Source: Syngnathus acus
Lineage: Eukaryota; Chordata; Actinopteri; Syngnathiformes; Syngnathidae
Direction of reading: 5' to 3'
NCBI RefSeq assembly: GCF_901709675.1
Contig: NC_051106.1
Coordinates: 9,866,001 to 9,930,000, forward strand
DNA: 64,000 nucleotides
Below are positions 62,416 to 64,000 of this stretch, piece after piece. The notes below the pieces were generated by a model. It saw nothing but the letters and a program-made list of their open reading frames with translations. It did not search any database and was not told the origin of the DNA. Numbering within the stretch: the first letter of the stretch is position 1; every line of letters starts with the position of its first letter. Position numbers and translations under genes: made by a program.

Positions 62416-64000
62416 CTTTTGTTTCCCCTTAGATCAGATTGGTCACTATGTTGCCATGACTTACAGTACCTCTTGTCCCCACTACATCAGGGTAACCAAA
62501 AAAAAAAAAAAAAAAAACATTTCCCAAGAAGTGACGACATTGTTGATAAAAGAGACATTTGTATTTTGTGAATGGACAATTTAACTTACTAGTTCTATTT
62601 GTGTCATCCCTTTTCACGCTGCTAAGAATACAATTGTGTGCGTGACTCGGCTTAGTCATGATTCTGCGACTCAAGGATTTAAAAAAATATATATACGAAA
62701 AAAACCTATGTGTGAAAACATTTTTGCTAAGAAGAAAAAAGATATATAAAATGTTGGTAAATTCTGTTGGCTATTGTTTTTACTCCAACATCACACACCA
62801 GTACTGTCATTGTTTATTAGGGGTGGGCCGATGCATTGCTTTCTCAGGTCCAGTTGTTGTAATCAGGCCAGTTGCTGCTGACTCACCTCAGCACTGCCGA
62901 TATTACGCATCACCAGTACACGCTGCTCCTTGCCAGGGCCCGCCCTAATTCATAATCTGCCTGGATGTAATCTAATTGTAAGTATCATCTTATACGAGCT
63001 AAATGTTGAGTAAAGCTTCTGTACCCTATGAAGACCTGAAAACGACTTCGAGACTTGCTAGCCTTTTCGCTGAAGAAAGAATTCTGCCATACATTGCCAT
63101 TTTCCGGTTCATTGAAACATACATTTAAAACCAAATAACAAAAAACTCTTGTTTCTGAAAGAAGTTAATGTGAAGGTGAAATTGGAACCCGCCGGAATAT
63201 TTTATAACTGATATCCTATTTTTCTAGCTCCCTGGAACAAGCATTTGCCTGATATCTCCTGGGTGATTTAAAAATATCCCCAAATGCAATTATGGTGGGG
63301 ATATGATTATGTTTTCTGCTGGATGGCGAGGAAACACAATTGCATCAGTTGCGGCTAATCAATAGAGGGTTCTAGGGCACCACCTTACTTTCCTTGAAGT
63401 CAAAGGGGATGTATAAAGGTAGGTGAACATCTATTTTAGATGAGCTGGTTAAATAATAGTTCATGAGGAATCAAGTTATAGATAAAGTTCATTTCAAGTT
63501 TCAAGTTTGTATGTACCACTGTAACTTTGAAGGTAAGTTTGCTTGCAGTTTATTGCCATCTAATTGTAACTCTTATTCTCATCAGTCTTTGGAAGCTGCT
63601 GTCTGTTGACTTACATTTAGTTGTGATATATTTTCTGCTGTCTTGCTAAAAATGATCCGAAAGGAGCCTCGGGGCTCGTGAGAGCGACCAGCTGCGCGCC
63701 ATTATCGCCCACCCATCATCCTCCCTCGAGCTCCACTGAGGTAAGTTGGGATAAAGTGCCTGCCAGTTGTCTAGACTTGTCTCCCATTGAAGACGTGGTG
63801 TATTTTGAAGCAGAAAATATGTCAACAGAGACCCCAGACTGTTGATGTTGGACATCAAGCAACAATTAAGAAGCTTCCACCTCCACAATGTTCTCAGGTG
63901 AGAAACACTTCTTGTTTTCAAAAGAAATAATCATATGTGAGCAGCAGGACATTTGAGCCAAAGGTGGATGTCGCTCATGACCACGATAATCTGTGTGGGA
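62416..64000. other. Downstream non-coding region
   Basis: It holds a 20-nt A run (62498-62517) and AT-rich sequence. From about 63650 a CpG-containing patch ends in a strong plus-strand donor (ACTGAG|GTAAGT, GT at 63741-63742). I recognise no protein. The minus-strand frame at 63646-63921 has no recognisable domain. Confidence 0.5.
63627..63740 (+). other. Possible exon ending in a strong donor
   Basis: Only the 3' edge is well supported (GAG|GTAAGT, the ideal donor). The region 63655-63740 is richer in CpG than its surroundings. One frame is open from after a TGA at 63624-63626 to the donor and reads DPKGASGLVRATS near its middle, with no known family. An acceptor-like TTACATTTAG lies at 63611-63620. 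It could be a first or internal exon of a neighbouring or non-coding transcript that continues beyond the window, or chance. Confidence 0.22.

Noticed and set aside
62817-62840. GGGGTGGGCCGATGC resembling the terminus of a hAT-type element
   Set aside because: Only a short similarity; no matching inverted terminus or target duplication was found nearby.

Overview
This is vertebrate, most likely ray-finned fish, genomic DNA: AT-rich, gene-poor, full of simple repeats, and carrying remnants of interspersed repeats of fish type, including tRNA-headed SINE copies and short non-LTR 3' ends with pentanucleotide tails. There are no operons, bacterial signals, CRISPR arrays or intact mobile elements. 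The one gene I can identify with confidence is lrfn2 (also called SALM1), on the plus strand. It encodes a single-pass synaptic adhesion protein with LRR, Ig and FN3 domains. Two coding exons (57355-58730 and 60014-61004) join in phase 2 to give 788 residues ending in the PDZ ligand ESTV. The species, and which fish lrfn2 duplicate this is, cannot be decided from the window.

Layout. 1 to about 11,590 is upstream non-coding DNA. It holds one SINE-like copy, repeat tails, and at 4072-4148 a striking perfect palindrome built from two head-to-head RE1/NRSE (REST-binding) sites. About 11,590-12,285 is the only CpG-rich block of the upstream half; it ends in a good splice donor, and I propose it as promoter plus 5'UTR exon of lrfn2. 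12,286-57,333 would then be a first intron of about 45 kb with microsatellites, repeat remnants and possible regulatory sites. The strong acceptor at 57,332-57,333 lies 21 bases before the lrfn2 start codon. 61,005 to about 62,415 is the 3'UTR with an AATAAA signal at 62,390. 62,416-64,000 is downstream DNA with one unexplained strong donor at 63,741.

How the parts may work together. lrfn2 is a neuronal gene, and REST is the classic repressor of neuronal genes outside neurons, so a double RE1 about 8 kb upstream is a natural silencer candidate. The arms are complementary over 28 bp, so a transcript through it would fold into a hairpin whose stem is RE1 sequence. In the proposed first exon, two abutting upstream ORFs lead to a third ATG that, with the proposed splice, is in frame with lrfn2. 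These regulatory points are inference from sequence and need transcript and occupancy data.
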